A DNA stretch of 17,106 bases from the NCBI GenBank assembly GCA_964471755.1, contig CAYYJM010000128.1, positions 1 to 17,106 of the forward strand, written 5' to 3'. This stretch comes from CAYYJM01 sp964471755 (GTDB lineage: Bacteria; Planctomycetota; Planctomycetia; Gemmatales; Gemmataceae). The notes below the pieces were generated by a model, which made no database searches, was not told the DNA's origin, and worked only from the letters and a program-made list of their open reading frames with translations. Position 1 is the stretch's first letter. Each line of letters opens with the position of its first letter. Positions 1 to 7,020 of this stretch are shown in pieces. Position numbers and translations under genes: made by a program.

Positions 1-1
1 C

Positions 2-124
2 CAGGGCCCGGACGTGCAGGTCTTGACACGCATCCGCCGCCCTGATGTGCAGGTGGTGGTGCGCTTACTCCGCTTGGCCTGCGGCCTCGCTGCGTGCGCG
101 GCTCTGATTCGCTGCCCTACCTGA
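2..124 (+). CDS. Possible C-terminal fragment of an upstream gene
   Basis: An open frame enters from the left edge and ends at TGA (122-124), giving about 40 residues. It contains two related stretches, PDVQVLTRIRR and PDVQVVVRLLR, matching a near-repeat in the DNA (gacgtgcaggt / gatgtgcaggt). No family is recognisable, and in DNA this GC-rich a 40-codon open frame can arise by chance. If real it is the tail of a plus-strand gene that ends 16 bases before the aldo/keto reductase. A TTGACA hexamer at 23-28 lies inside it, so the stretch could equally be upstream non-coding DNA. Confidence 0.2.
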   Translation, partial: QGPDVQVLTRIRRPDVQVVVRLLRLACGLAACAALIRCPT

Positions 125-140
125 CTTGGAGTGACCCCGC

Positions 141-1127
141 ATGGACACCGTCAACCTCGGCAAGACCGGCCTGAAGGTCTCGCGTCTCGCCCTGGGCTGC
201 ATGAGCTACGGCATACCCGAGCGTGGCACCCACGCCTGGACCCTCGATGAGGAGACAAGTCGGCCGTTCTTTCGTCGCGCCATCGAGGCCGGCATCAACT
301 TCTTCGACACGTCCAACTCCTACTCCGACGGCACCAGTGAGGAGATCACCGGCCGGGCTCTGCGCGACTTTGCCAAACGCGACGAGGTCGTGATCGCGAC
401 GAAGGTTTTCTTTCCGATGCGGCCGGGGGCCAACGCGAAGGGCCTGTCCCGCAAAGCGATCCTGACCGAGATCGACGCCAGCCTCCGTCGGCTCGGCACC
501 GATTACGTCGATCTCTACCAGATCCACCGCTGGGACTACACGACGCCGATCGAGGAGACGCTCGCCGCCCTGGACGCCGTCGTTCGGGCCGGCAAGGTCC
601 GCTATCTCGGCGCGTCGTCGATGCACGCCTGGCAGTTCTGCAAGGCCCTCTTCCTGGCCGATCGGCACGGCTGGTCGCGTTTCGTGTCGATGCAGAACCA
701 CTACAACCTGCTCTACCGCGAGGAAGAACGCGAGATGCTGGCCCTGTGTCAGGACCAGGGCGTCGGCGTCATTCCGTGGAGTCCGCTGGCTCGCGGTCGG
801 CTCACGCGCCCCTGGGAGGAGCGATCGAGTACCGAACGGGCCGGCTCCGACGAGATTCTCAAGGCGATGTACACGCCGACCGAGACGGCCGATCGGACCA
901 TCGTCGAGCGGGTCGGCGAGGTGGCCAGGGGGCGTGGCGTGCCGATGGCCCGGGTCGCGCTCGCCTGGCTGCTCCAGCGGCCCGGCGTCAGCGCTCCGAT
1001 CATCGGCGCGACGAAGCAGCATCACCTGGAGGACGCTGTCGCTGCCCTGTCACTGAGCCTGTCGGCCGAGGAGATCGCCCGGCTGGAGGAGCCGTACGTG
1101 CCGCACCCGGTGCTGGGGTTCTCGTGA
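141..1127 (+). CDS. Aldo/keto reductase
   Basis: NADPH-dependent oxidoreductase of the aldo/keto reductase superfamily, a cytoplasmic (beta/alpha)8 barrel; its carbonyl or sugar substrate cannot be read from sequence. The catalytic tetrad is in place: Asp56 and Tyr61 (FFDTSNSY), Lys88 (VIATKV) and His129 (YQIHRWD). The N-terminus (LGKTGLKVSRLALGCMSYG) and the late SAPIIGATKQHHLEDAV segment, which normally contacts the cofactor, fit the YajO/YdhF-like bacterial members, and 328 residues is a usual length for them. The ATG at 141 is preceded by GGAG (128-131) at a 9-base spacing, and the protein starts directly with the family's first strand. It appears to be a single-gene unit converging on the metallophosphoesterase, with 29 bases between the stops. 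Family assignment is very secure; substrate is unknown. Confidence 0.95.
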   Translation: MDTVNLGKTGLKVSRLALGCMSYGIPERGTHAWTLDEETSRPFFRRAIEAGINFFDTSNSYSDGTSEEITGRALRDFAKRDEVVIATKVFFPMRPGANAKGLSRKAILTEIDASLRRLGTDYVDLYQIHRWDYTTPIEETLAALDAVVRAGKVRYLGASSMHAWQFCKALFLADRHGWSRFVSMQNHYNLLYREEEREMLALCQDQGVGVIPWSPLARGRLTRPWEERSSTERAGSDEILKAMYTPTETADRTIVERVGEVARGRGVPMARVALAWLLQRPGVSAPIIGATKQHHLEDAVAALSLSLSAEEIARLEEPYVPHPVLGFS

Positions 1128-1156
1128 ACCGCGAGCGTGGCACCGACGGACATCGC

Positions 1157-1894
1157 TTACGCCCCGGCCAACTCGGGCAACGGGGTCGTTTCCTCGTCCT
1201 TGACCGGCTCACCGGGCTCGAACCGGTGCAGTTCGACGACGCCGTCCTTCACCGTCAGGTAGTGGCACCGCTTCTCGGTCCAGCAGCCGCTGTTGAAGTA
1301 GGGAACCGGCTGGTTCGTGTTCGCCGCCGCGACGTGGGTGTGGCCGCAGATGGCGATCGTACACTTGCGCCGAATGGCCAGGTCGATCGAACGGTTCTCG
1401 ATCTTCTTGGCGCAGCGCAGGAAGGTCTTGCTCCCCTTCTTGGCGACCTTGGCCAGGTAGTGCGAACGGTCGATCCACTGAAGGGCGGCATAGGCGCAGT
1501 CGGCGACCCAGGTCAGGATCGGGTGGTTGTCCAGGAAGTTATCGAAGACGTGGCCATGCAGGATGAGCAGCCGTTCCTTGCCGCTCTGCAACTCGTAGTC
1601 GTCGCGGACCTCGACGCCGAGCAGGTGCGAGATGATCTCGGCCGAGCCGTCGTGGTTGCCGCACAGCCAGATAATCTCCAGGCGATCGGACAGCTTGCGG
1701 ATCAGCGACAGAACCTTCCAGTGGGAGCTTTTCAGGCGACGGAAGTCCATGCTGTCGAAGACGTCGCCGTTGAGGATCAGCTGGCGCGTGGCGATCTGCT
1801 GGCGGTCGATGCGTTCGAGCATCTCGCAGACCGATCGGGCCTGGCAGTTATCACTGCCAAGATGAATGTCCGAGAGGATCACAGCGTCGAGCAT
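1157..1894 (-). CDS. LpxH-like metallophosphoesterase
   Basis: Calcineurin-like dinuclear-metal phosphoesterase of 245 residues, close in size and motif order to UDP-2,3-diacylglucosamine diphosphatase (LpxH), which hydrolyses the pyrophosphate of UDP-diacylglucosamine in lipid A synthesis. Metal-ligand motifs appear in order: DIHLG (Asp9, His11), GDVFD (Asp44), GNHD (Asn80, His81), HGH (His113, His115) and GHTH (His185, His187). I chose the ATG at 1894 because the protein then begins MLDAVILSDIHLG as in the family and GAGG lies about ten bases upstream; an in-frame ATG at 2038 would add 48 residues unlike the family. The acidic tail after the core (EPVKDEETTPLPELAGA) looks disordered. No other lipid A gene is near, so a role in lipid A is possible but context does not prove it; other phosphomonoester or nucleotide substrates remain possible. 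It diverges from the cytochrome gene. Confidence 0.9.
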   Translation of the reverse strand: MLDAVILSDIHLGSDNCQARSVCEMLERIDRQQIATRQLILNGDVFDSMDFRRLKSSHWKVLSLIRKLSDRLEIIWLCGNHDGSAEIISHLLGVEVRDDYELQSGKERLLILHGHVFDNFLDNHPILTWVADCAYAALQWIDRSHYLAKVAKKGSKTFLRCAKKIENRSIDLAIRRKCTIAICGHTHVAAANTNQPVPYFNSGCWTEKRCHYLTVKDGVVELHRFEPGEPVKDEETTPLPELAGA

Positions 1895-2142
1895 GGATGG
1901 ATGAACCTCGGGGCTGGCAGTGGGCAGGAACACCACAATTACGAATTCTAGCCGATCCGGGAGCCAAACCGGGCATGCAAAACAGGGGTTCGACGTGAAA
2001 TTCTCGAACCCGGCCCAGGGAGAGACAACGCCTTCCATCGGGGGTTGTTATACGAAACGGCCCCGCGATCGGGGAATGCGGACCTGGGGCGACCTTGCGC
2101 CCGGGTAAATCTTTCTGCTGGAGTACGGAGGCGAGAAGGGGC

Positions 2143-2847
2143 ATGATGAAGCGGAGCGTCCGGTTGGGAGTCTGCGGGATGTTCGTCTTGACCCTGCTGG
2201 CGGCGGCTCCCGGCGACGAGGGATTCAGGCCGGTGGCCGGGGCCGAACCGCTCCGTCGGGCGGCCGCGTTGAGCCTGGCCGGTGCCCGCGACTGGCTCGC
2301 TCAGAAGGACGTGGCCTCGCTGGCCCAGTCCGGGCCCGAGTTGGATCTACTCGCCCGCCTGCTTGCCGCTCAGGGGAGCAATCCCGACTGGCAGAAAGGG
2401 ACGGCTCACCTGGAAGACCTTGCCCGCAAGCTCGGTCCCGCCTGCCGGGCCAAAGACCTGGCCGCCGCGAGCGCGGTACTTCAGGGCTACGGCGACCAGC
2501 TGACCGCCCTGGAGAAGATCGCTCCCGGCGAGAGCAAACCGCAGCCGGGCTTCAAGGCCGGCGGCAGCGTCAAGACGTGGATGCTCGCCCTGGACTTCGC
2601 GTACAACGAGGCGAAGTTCAGCAAGAGCCCGGAGAAGCTAACCGACCTGGCTCGCGTCCTGGCCGAGGAGGCCAACGCGGTGCAGTTCCTCCGCGGCGAT
2701 GCCCGCTGGCGGACGTACTCACGCCAGGTGCGCGATCACGCACTCCAGGCGGCCGAGGCCGGCCAGGGAAAAAAGATGGACGACGCCCGGACGTTCTTGC
2801 AGAAGGCGTTCCAGCGCTGCGAGGCGTGTCATCACGATACCAAGTAG
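2143..2847 (+). CDS. Exported cytochrome c'-like monoheme protein
   Basis: The 234-residue product starts with a Sec-type signal: basic MMKRSVRLG, a hydrophobic stretch to about residue 25, and a plausible cleavage site near VAGA|EP around residue 40. The single heme-c motif is at the extreme C-terminus (RCEACHHDTK: Cys226, Cys229, His230). That placement, with the mostly helical sequence ahead of it, is the pattern of the cytochrome c' / c556 four-helix family, which are periplasmic electron carriers or gas-binding proteins. The mature part, near 195 residues, is longer than classical cytochrome c' (about 130), so a helical N-terminal extension is likely. The start is ATG 2143 (ATG 2146 is also possible), preceded by a GA-rich stretch ending in aagggg. 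It lies 47 bases upstream of the DUF3500-like gene with no terminator between them, so co-transcription is likely. Heme attachment is strongly indicated; redox partner and function are unknown. Confidence 0.85.
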   Translation: MMKRSVRLGVCGMFVLTLLAAAPGDEGFRPVAGAEPLRRAAALSLAGARDWLAQKDVASLAQSGPELDLLARLLAAQGSNPDWQKGTAHLEDLARKLGPACRAKDLAAASAVLQGYGDQLTALEKIAPGESKPQPGFKAGGSVKTWMLALDFAYNEAKFSKSPEKLTDLARVLAEEANAVQFLRGDARWRTYSRQVRDHALQAAEAGQGKKMDDARTFLQKAFQRCEACHHDTK

Positions 2848-2894
2848 GATCTCCCGATCGCCTTCCGTTTCGCACCCTCTGAAGGAGGCCAGTG

Positions 2895-3944
2895 ATGTCG
2901 CAGGATCGGATCGAATGCCCGGATTGCGCCGAGGGCATGGACCGGCGTGGATTCTTGCAGACGGTGGGAGCCACCGCCGCCACGGTGACCGCCGGCGGTC
3001 TGCTGCTGCCGGGCCGGGCCAATGCCGCGCCGTCGCCGAAGAGCGCCGCCGAGACGGCCGTCAAGGCCCTCTATGAGACGCTCACCCCCGAGCAGAAGAA
3101 GGTCATCTGCTTCGCGTGGGACCACAAGGACGGCCGCGGCCTGCTCCGCACGCACGTGTCGAACAACTGGCACATCACCACGCCGACGATCGACAGCAAG
3201 TTCTTCACGCCGAAGCAGAAGGGCATCATCTTCGACGTCTTCAAGGGGATCTTCAATCCGGACTGGCACCAGAAACTGCTCAAGCAGCTCAAGGACGACG
3301 CTGGCGGCACCTTCGGGGCGCAGCAGAACATCGCCATCTTCGGCGTGCCCGGTAGCGACAAGTTCGAGCTGGTGATGACGGGTCGTCACCTGACCTGCCG
3401 GGCGGACGGCAACACGGAGAAGCACGTCGCGCTGGGTGGCCCGATCTTCCACGGTCACGCGGCCAGCGGTTTCAACGAGAAGCCCGGCCACCCGAACAAC
3501 GTCTTCTGGCACCAGGCGGTCGAGGCGAACAAGGTCTACACGCTGTTCGACGAGAAGCAGAAGGAAAAGGCTCTGCAACCGCGTCTGCCGGCCGAGTCGG
3601 CCGTCGCCTTCAAGGGCAAGGAAGGGGTCATTCCCGGTCTGCCGGTCAAGGAGATGTCGAGCGATCAGAAGGACGCTCTGAAGAAGGTGCTGATGTCGCT
3701 GGTCGAGCCGTACCGCAAGGAGGATCAGGAGGAGATCGCCGAGTGTCTGAAGGCTCAGGGTGGCCTGGAAGCCTGTCGGCTGATCTTCTACCGAGCCGGC
3801 AGCCTGGGTGACAAGGCGACGCCGTGGGACAACTGGCGTCTGGAAGGGCCGTCGTTCGTGTGGTACTTCCGCGGTACGCCGCACGTCCACATCTGGATCA
3901 ACGTGGCCAGCGATCCGGGCGTTGTGCTGAACGCGCGCGGGTAA
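2895..3944 (+). CDS. Tat-exported DUF3500-like protein
   Basis: A 349-residue protein with a twin-arginine signal: MDRRGFLQ (Arg17-Arg18), a weakly hydrophobic Ala/Thr/Gly stretch and a probable cleavage after GRANA (residue 44). A CPDC pair (Cys8, Cys11) sits ahead of the twin arginines. The mature part resembles the DUF3500 family by memory of its motifs: the TLTPEQKK opening, FELVMTGRHLTCRADG, GGPIFHGHAA, HPNNVFWHQA and a final TPHVHIWINV. The recurring His-rich motifs suggest metal or cofactor binding, which would suit export in folded form, but that is inference. I chose ATG 2895 over the GTG at 2892 because AAGGAGG (2882-2888) is then six bases away. It follows the cytochrome gene in a probable operon and converges on purC over a palindrome. 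No biochemical function is known to me for the family. Confidence 0.8.
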   Translation: MSQDRIECPDCAEGMDRRGFLQTVGATAATVTAGGLLLPGRANAAPSPKSAAETAVKALYETLTPEQKKVICFAWDHKDGRGLLRTHVSNNWHITTPTIDSKFFTPKQKGIIFDVFKGIFNPDWHQKLLKQLKDDAGGTFGAQQNIAIFGVPGSDKFELVMTGRHLTCRADGNTEKHVALGGPIFHGHAASGFNEKPGHPNNVFWHQAVEANKVYTLFDEKQKEKALQPRLPAESAVAFKGKEGVIPGLPVKEMSSDQKDALKKVLMSLVEPYRKEDQEEIAECLKAQGGLEACRLIFYRAGSLGDKATPWDNWRLEGPSFVWYFRGTPHVHIWINVASDPGVVLNARG

Positions 3945-3950
3945 GCGCAG

Positions 3951-4013
3951 TTAGCCGCTGGCAAGCTGGCGCGGTACTTCGTTGCGAAACCCCGCCGGCA
4001 AGCCGGCGGCTAA
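3951..4013. terminator. Nested inverted repeat between convergent genes, probable bidirectional terminator
   Basis: Two 21-base arms (3951-3971 and 3993-4013) form an imperfect inverted repeat, opening with TTAGCCGC and closing with GCGGCTAA. Each arm is itself palindromic; in the right one CCGCCGGC and GCCGGCGG (3992-3999 / 4002-4009) pair perfectly around AA. It lies between the DUF3500-like stop (3944) and the purC stop (4010-4012) and overlaps the purC stop codon. No U-tract is seen, so termination is inferred from position and strength of the stem. It also looks like a dispersed repeat. Confidence 0.55.
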
Positions 4014-4897
4014 ATGAAGAGCCTCCGCCCCGTCAGCCGCTCGTGCGCCTCGTGATAACGCCGTCGCGTCTGCTCAACGACCTCGTCGGGCAGCGTCGGC
4101 GGGTCACCTTGCTGGTCCCAGTTCGCCGCCAGCCAGTCACGCAGGTACTGCTTGTCGAACGATGGCGGATTCGTCCCCGCTCGCCACTGGTCGGCCGGCC
4201 AGAAACGCGAACTGTCCGGCGTCAGCACCTCGTCGATCAGGATCACCTCGCCCGTCGGCGTCACGCCCCATTCGAGCTTCGTGTCAGCCAGGATCAGGCC
4301 ACGCGACGCGGCATGGGCCGACGCCTGCCGGTAGATGTCCAGGGTGCGTTGACGCACGAGCAGGGCGAGATCGCCACCCAGGTCAGCGACCATGCGCTCG
4401 AACGGCACGTTCTCGTCATGACCGACCTCGGCCTTGGTCGCCGGTGTGAAGATCGGCTCGGGCAGCTTCGCCGCCTGGGTGAGGCCCGCCGGCAGAGCCT
4501 GCCCGCAGACGGTGCCGTGCTGCTGATACTCCTTCCAGCCACTGCCGGCGAGGTAGCCACGGGCGACGCACTCGAACGGCAGTACCCGTGTCTTGCGAAC
4601 CAGACACGTTCGGCCGGCGAGGACCGCGGCGTGCGAGGCGAACGGTTCGCCCATCTTCGCCGGGTCGGTCTCCAGAAGATGGTTCGGGATACCGAGGAAA
4701 TCGAGCCAGAACAGCGTCAGACTCGTCAGGATGCGCCCCTTGTCGGGAATCGGTGTCGGCAGGATGACATCGAAGGCGCTGACGCGATCACTGGCCACCA
4801 GCACGAGCCGGTCTTTCAGGTCGTACACGTCGCGCACCTTGCCCCGACGGCAGGGAATACCGGGGATCTGACTTTCAAACAGGGCCGAGACCGGCAT
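4010..4897 (-). CDS. purC: Phosphoribosylaminoimidazole-succinocarboxamide synthase (SAICAR synthetase)
   Basis: Joins aspartate to CAIR with ATP to give SAICAR in de novo purine synthesis, in the cytoplasm. The 295-residue protein carries the family marks in order: RGKVRDVYDL near residue 18 (ATP-binding loop), SDRVSAFDV, ECVARGYLAGSGWKEY, the LADTKLEWG signature and DEVLTPDSSRFW. The length matches the longer, yeast Ade1-like branch rather than the ~237-residue E. coli form. The ATG at 4897 has a strong GGAAGGAG eight bases upstream and starts exactly where the family starts. It stands alone, with no other purine gene in view, and is transcribed away from the acyl-CoA ligase gene. The roughly 190 bases between the two genes hold both promoters. 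Identification is secure. Confidence 0.97.
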   Translation of the reverse strand: MPVSALFESQIPGIPCRRGKVRDVYDLKDRLVLVASDRVSAFDVILPTPIPDKGRILTSLTLFWLDFLGIPNHLLETDPAKMGEPFASHAAVLAGRTCLVRKTRVLPFECVARGYLAGSGWKEYQQHGTVCGQALPAGLTQAAKLPEPIFTPATKAEVGHDENVPFERMVADLGGDLALLVRQRTLDIYRQASAHAASRGLILADTKLEWGVTPTGEVILIDEVLTPDSSRFWPADQWRAGTNPPSFDKQYLRDWLAANWDQQGDPPTLPDEVVEQTRRRYHEAHERLTGRRLFI

Positions 4898-4924
4898 GAC
4901 CGACTCCTTCCACGGAGAAACCAG

Positions 4925-4938
4925 GACAATCGATTGTC
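4925..4938. promoter_or_regulatory. 14-bp perfect palindrome, operator-like
   Basis: GACAATCGATTGTC is a perfect palindrome in the AT-richer gap between purC and the acyl-CoA ligase gene. Its right half overlaps the candidate -35 hexamer of the fad promoter (4934-4939), where a bound dimeric repressor would block RNA polymerase. TetR-family regulators of fatty-acid degradation often bind sites of this kind, but no regulator gene is present here. The role is inferred from symmetry and position. Confidence 0.4.
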
Positions 4939-4962
4939 GGACACGAAAACAGTGCGTAGAAT
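4934..4962 (+). promoter_or_regulatory. Candidate sigma-70-type promoter of the fad operon
   Basis: TTGTCG (4934-4939) and TAGAAT (4957-4962) are separated by exactly 17 bases. A transcript would start near 4969 and have about 118 bases of leader before the ligase ATG; the leader is pyrimidine-rich from about 4998 to 5048. The -10 is part of a 10-bp palindrome (tagaattcta, 4957-4966), so it reads TAGAAT on both strands, but I find no matching -35 for purC. Confidence 0.45.
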
Positions 4963-5086
4963 TCTATGGCAAGATGGAAGCCGAGGCTGTGGCCCGCATT
5001 TCCTTCGGCCCTCCCTCTTCGCATCCTTTCCTTGCCTCCCGGTTCCCGGATTGCATCCTTGCAGTCATTCCGAGGAGGTATCTACG

Positions 5087-6826
5087 ATGACGTTACCACC
5101 GACGAGAAGCCCGGAAGCCCTGCTCGGCTGGCGCAATGCCTGGCTCACACGCTTCCCCTGTGACATGCCCTCCTGGGTGCCCTACCCGAAGATCGCGCTA
5201 TCGGAGTTGCTCGAATTCGCCGCAGAGCGGTTCCCCGAGCGAGCTGCCTGCACCCTGTATGGCCGACCGACGAGCTATGCCATGCTCGCCGCCGAGGCTC
5301 GTCGTCTTGCCGGTGCCCTGCGCGACCTGGGCGCGGGCCCGGGTCGCGTCGTCGGCGTCTTGCTGCCGAACATCCCCGAGTACCTGACCACCTTGCAGGC
5401 CATCTGGCTGACCGGAGCGTCGGCCCTCCAGTTGAGTCCCCTGTTCGTCGCCGAGGAGATGCGCCACCGGATCGTCGAGACGACCTGTCGCATCGTCGTC
5501 ACTCTCGACCTGCTCGGGCCGCTGGTCAAGCCCTCGCTGGGCACCAGTCCGCTGGAACACGTCGTCTTGACCTCGCTCTCCTCGCGTGTGGCCTACTGGA
5601 AGGGCTGGCTCTACCTCCTGGAGCGCTATCGCCGGAATGGCTTCCTGATGCTGCCCGATGACGAGCGTTTCTCGCGCTACCATCGGCTGATCGAGCATGA
5701 GCCGCTGGATCAGCCCGCCGGGATCGACCCGGCCGAGGCCGTGGCCATCCTGGCTCCGACCGGCGGCACGACGGCCTCGCCCAAGACGGTCATGCTCACG
5801 CACCGGAACCTGGTCGCCAACGCGATGCAGCTACGGGCCTGGTGCGATGGTCAGGATGGTGCCGAGGGGCTTCTCGGCGTGCTGCCGCTGTTCCACAGTT
5901 ACGGCCTGGCCGTGGGCATGCTCACCGCCTGGGCCGCGGCCAGCACGCTGCACCTGTTCCCGAAGTTCGAGGTCAAGCCGGTGCTGGACCTCATCGAGCA
6001 GCAGAAGCCCGAGCTGATGCCGGCGGTGCCGGCCATGCTGCGAGCCCTGAACGAGGCGATGCGTGCCCGGCCGGTCGATCTCTCCTTCGTCCGTGCGGTC
6101 ATCTCCGGGGCGGCGGCCCTGCCGATGGACGTGCGCCAGGAGTTCGAGTCGCACGGAGCGGCCGGCCTGATCGAGGGCTACGGCCTGACCGAGGCCAGCC
6201 CGGTGACGCACGCCAATCCGCTGGCCGGCCCCGTCAAGCCCGGCACCATCGGCATTCCGATGCCGGACACCGAGGCGAAGCTGATCGACCTGGACACCGG
6301 CCGGGAGGTCGGTCCCGGCGAGGTGGGCGAACTCTGCGTGCGCGGCCCGCAGGTCATGAAGGGCTACCTGAACAATCCCGAGGCGACGGCCGCCGCCCTG
6401 CGGGATGGCTGGCTGCACACCGGCGACGTGGCCATCCGCGACGCCGACGGCTACTACACGCTCGTCGATCGCAAGCGCGACATCATCAAGACGTCGGGCT
6501 TCCTGGTCTACCCGGCCGAGGTCGAGGAGATTCTCCGTGGCGTCCCCGGCGTGGCCGACGCGGCCGTGATTGGTGTGCCGGACATCGACAAGGGCGAACT
6601 GGTCAAGGCGATCCTGGTGCCGGACGCCGGGGTGACGCTCGATCTGGACGCGGTCCACGCGTTCTGTGTCCAGCACCTGAGCAAGCACAAGCGGCCGCGG
6701 TTGATCGAGATCGCGACCGAGTTGCCGCGAAACTTCCTGGGCAAGGTGATGCGTCGGAAACTGCGTGAGCAACCCGCCGAGAAGCCCGCCGAACCGATCG
6801 AGCAGCCGGTGAGTTCGCCGTCGTGA
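5087..6826 (+). CDS. Long-chain acyl-CoA synthetase (AMP-binding, FadD-like)
   Basis: Activates a carboxylic acid, probably a fatty acid, with ATP and CoA through an acyl-adenylate. The 579-residue protein has the complete set of ANL-superfamily motifs: P-loop-like TGGTTASPK (225-233), GYGLTEASP (364-372), LHTGD (Asp447) contacting ribose, the hinge DRKRDIIKTSG (461-471) and the catalytic Lys553 in FLGKVMRRKL. A short Pro/Glu tail follows. The start at 5087 has a near-perfect GAGGAGGT (5072-5079) seven bases away. The frame stays open far upstream to 3824, but that stretch lies antisense to purC and is not coding. It heads the operon whose next two genes are a thiolase and a multifunctional beta-oxidation enzyme, which supports a fatty-acid substrate; chain length cannot be read. 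Confidence 0.93.
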   Translation: MTLPPTRSPEALLGWRNAWLTRFPCDMPSWVPYPKIALSELLEFAAERFPERAACTLYGRPTSYAMLAAEARRLAGALRDLGAGPGRVVGVLLPNIPEYLTTLQAIWLTGASALQLSPLFVAEEMRHRIVETTCRIVVTLDLLGPLVKPSLGTSPLEHVVLTSLSSRVAYWKGWLYLLERYRRNGFLMLPDDERFSRYHRLIEHEPLDQPAGIDPAEAVAILAPTGGTTASPKTVMLTHRNLVANAMQLRAWCDGQDGAEGLLGVLPLFHSYGLAVGMLTAWAAASTLHLFPKFEVKPVLDLIEQQKPELMPAVPAMLRALNEAMRARPVDLSFVRAVISGAAALPMDVRQEFESHGAAGLIEGYGLTEASPVTHANPLAGPVKPGTIGIPMPDTEAKLIDLDTGREVGPGEVGELCVRGPQVMKGYLNNPEATAAALRDGWLHTGDVAIRDADGYYTLVDRKRDIIKTSGFLVYPAEVEEILRGVPGVADAAVIGVPDIDKGELVKAILVPDAGVTLDLDAVHAFCVQHLSKHKRPRLIEIATELPRNFLGKVMRRKLREQPAEKPAEPIEQPVSSPS

Positions 6827-6866
6827 GCCCGGGCGAGTTCCCGGCGACTGGCGAGCCCCGGCGCCA

Positions 6867-6988
6867 GGCGAGCCCCCCACGACAGTGGGGGGAGTTTCCG
6901 CGTCGGGAACCGGCGACAGGCGAGCCCCCCACGAAAGTGGGGGGAGTTTGCCGTCTGGAACTCCCCCCACTTTCGTGGGGGGCTCGCC
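6867..6988. repeat. Three-copy hairpin repeat between ligase and thiolase genes
   Basis: A ~31-base unit occurs directly at 6867-6897 and 6919-6949 (one mismatch, 52-base period) and once inverted at 6959-6988. Copy 2 pairs perfectly with copy 3 over 30 bases around a 10-base loop (6949-6958). Each unit also folds alone: CCCCCCAC and GTGGGGGG close a GAAA tetraloop, or GACA in copy 1. Units run from GGCGAGC to AGTTT. Partial copies of the flanking GGCGAC.GGCGAGCC motif extend left to about 6841. The block occupies most of the 194-base gap inside the fad operon. It could be a dispersed repeat, an mRNA-stability element or an attenuator. Confidence 0.85.
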
Positions 6989-7009
6989 TTTGGAGTTCGC
7001 CTTTGGAGA
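6984..7009. repeat. 13-bp tandem duplication
   Basis: tcgcctttggag(t/a) occurs twice head to tail (6984-6996, 6997-7009), differing only in the last base. The first copy begins within the last bases of the inverted hairpin repeat, and the second runs into the GA-rich ribosome-binding region of the thiolase gene (agagaggg, about 7007-7014). It may mark slippage or repair after the hairpin repeat was inserted. Confidence 0.7.
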
Positions 7010-7020
7010 GAGGGTTTACC

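Noticed and set aside
23..51. TTGACA promoter upstream of the aldo/keto reductase
   Set aside because: The -35 is perfect but the hexamer 17 bases away (TGTGCA) is a poor -10, and neighbouring spacings are no better.
1131..1162. Terminator between the aldo/keto reductase and the phosphoesterase
   Set aside because: GCGAGCG and CGCTTACGC pair only with a bulge, and no U-tract follows; too weak to call.
746..1951. 401-residue plus-strand frame across the convergent reductase and phosphoesterase genes
   Set aside because: It overlaps two genes with complete catalytic motifs and is itself Arg/Gly/Val-rich without any motif.
2832..3890. 352-residue minus-strand frame opposite the DUF3500-like gene
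   Set aside because: Composition (Leu/Arg/Val-rich, repetitive) is that of a shadow frame, and the plus strand has a Tat signal and a strong ribosome-binding site.
3824..5086. Open extension that would make the acyl-CoA ligase a 1000-residue protein
   Set aside because: It lies antisense to the whole of purC, the translated part is Arg-rich and unlike any domain, and a near-perfect ribosome-binding site precedes ATG 5087.
6867..6988. Possible CRISPR array
   Set aside because: Only three copies, one inverted, each self-complementary over its length, with no uniform spacers and no cas genes.
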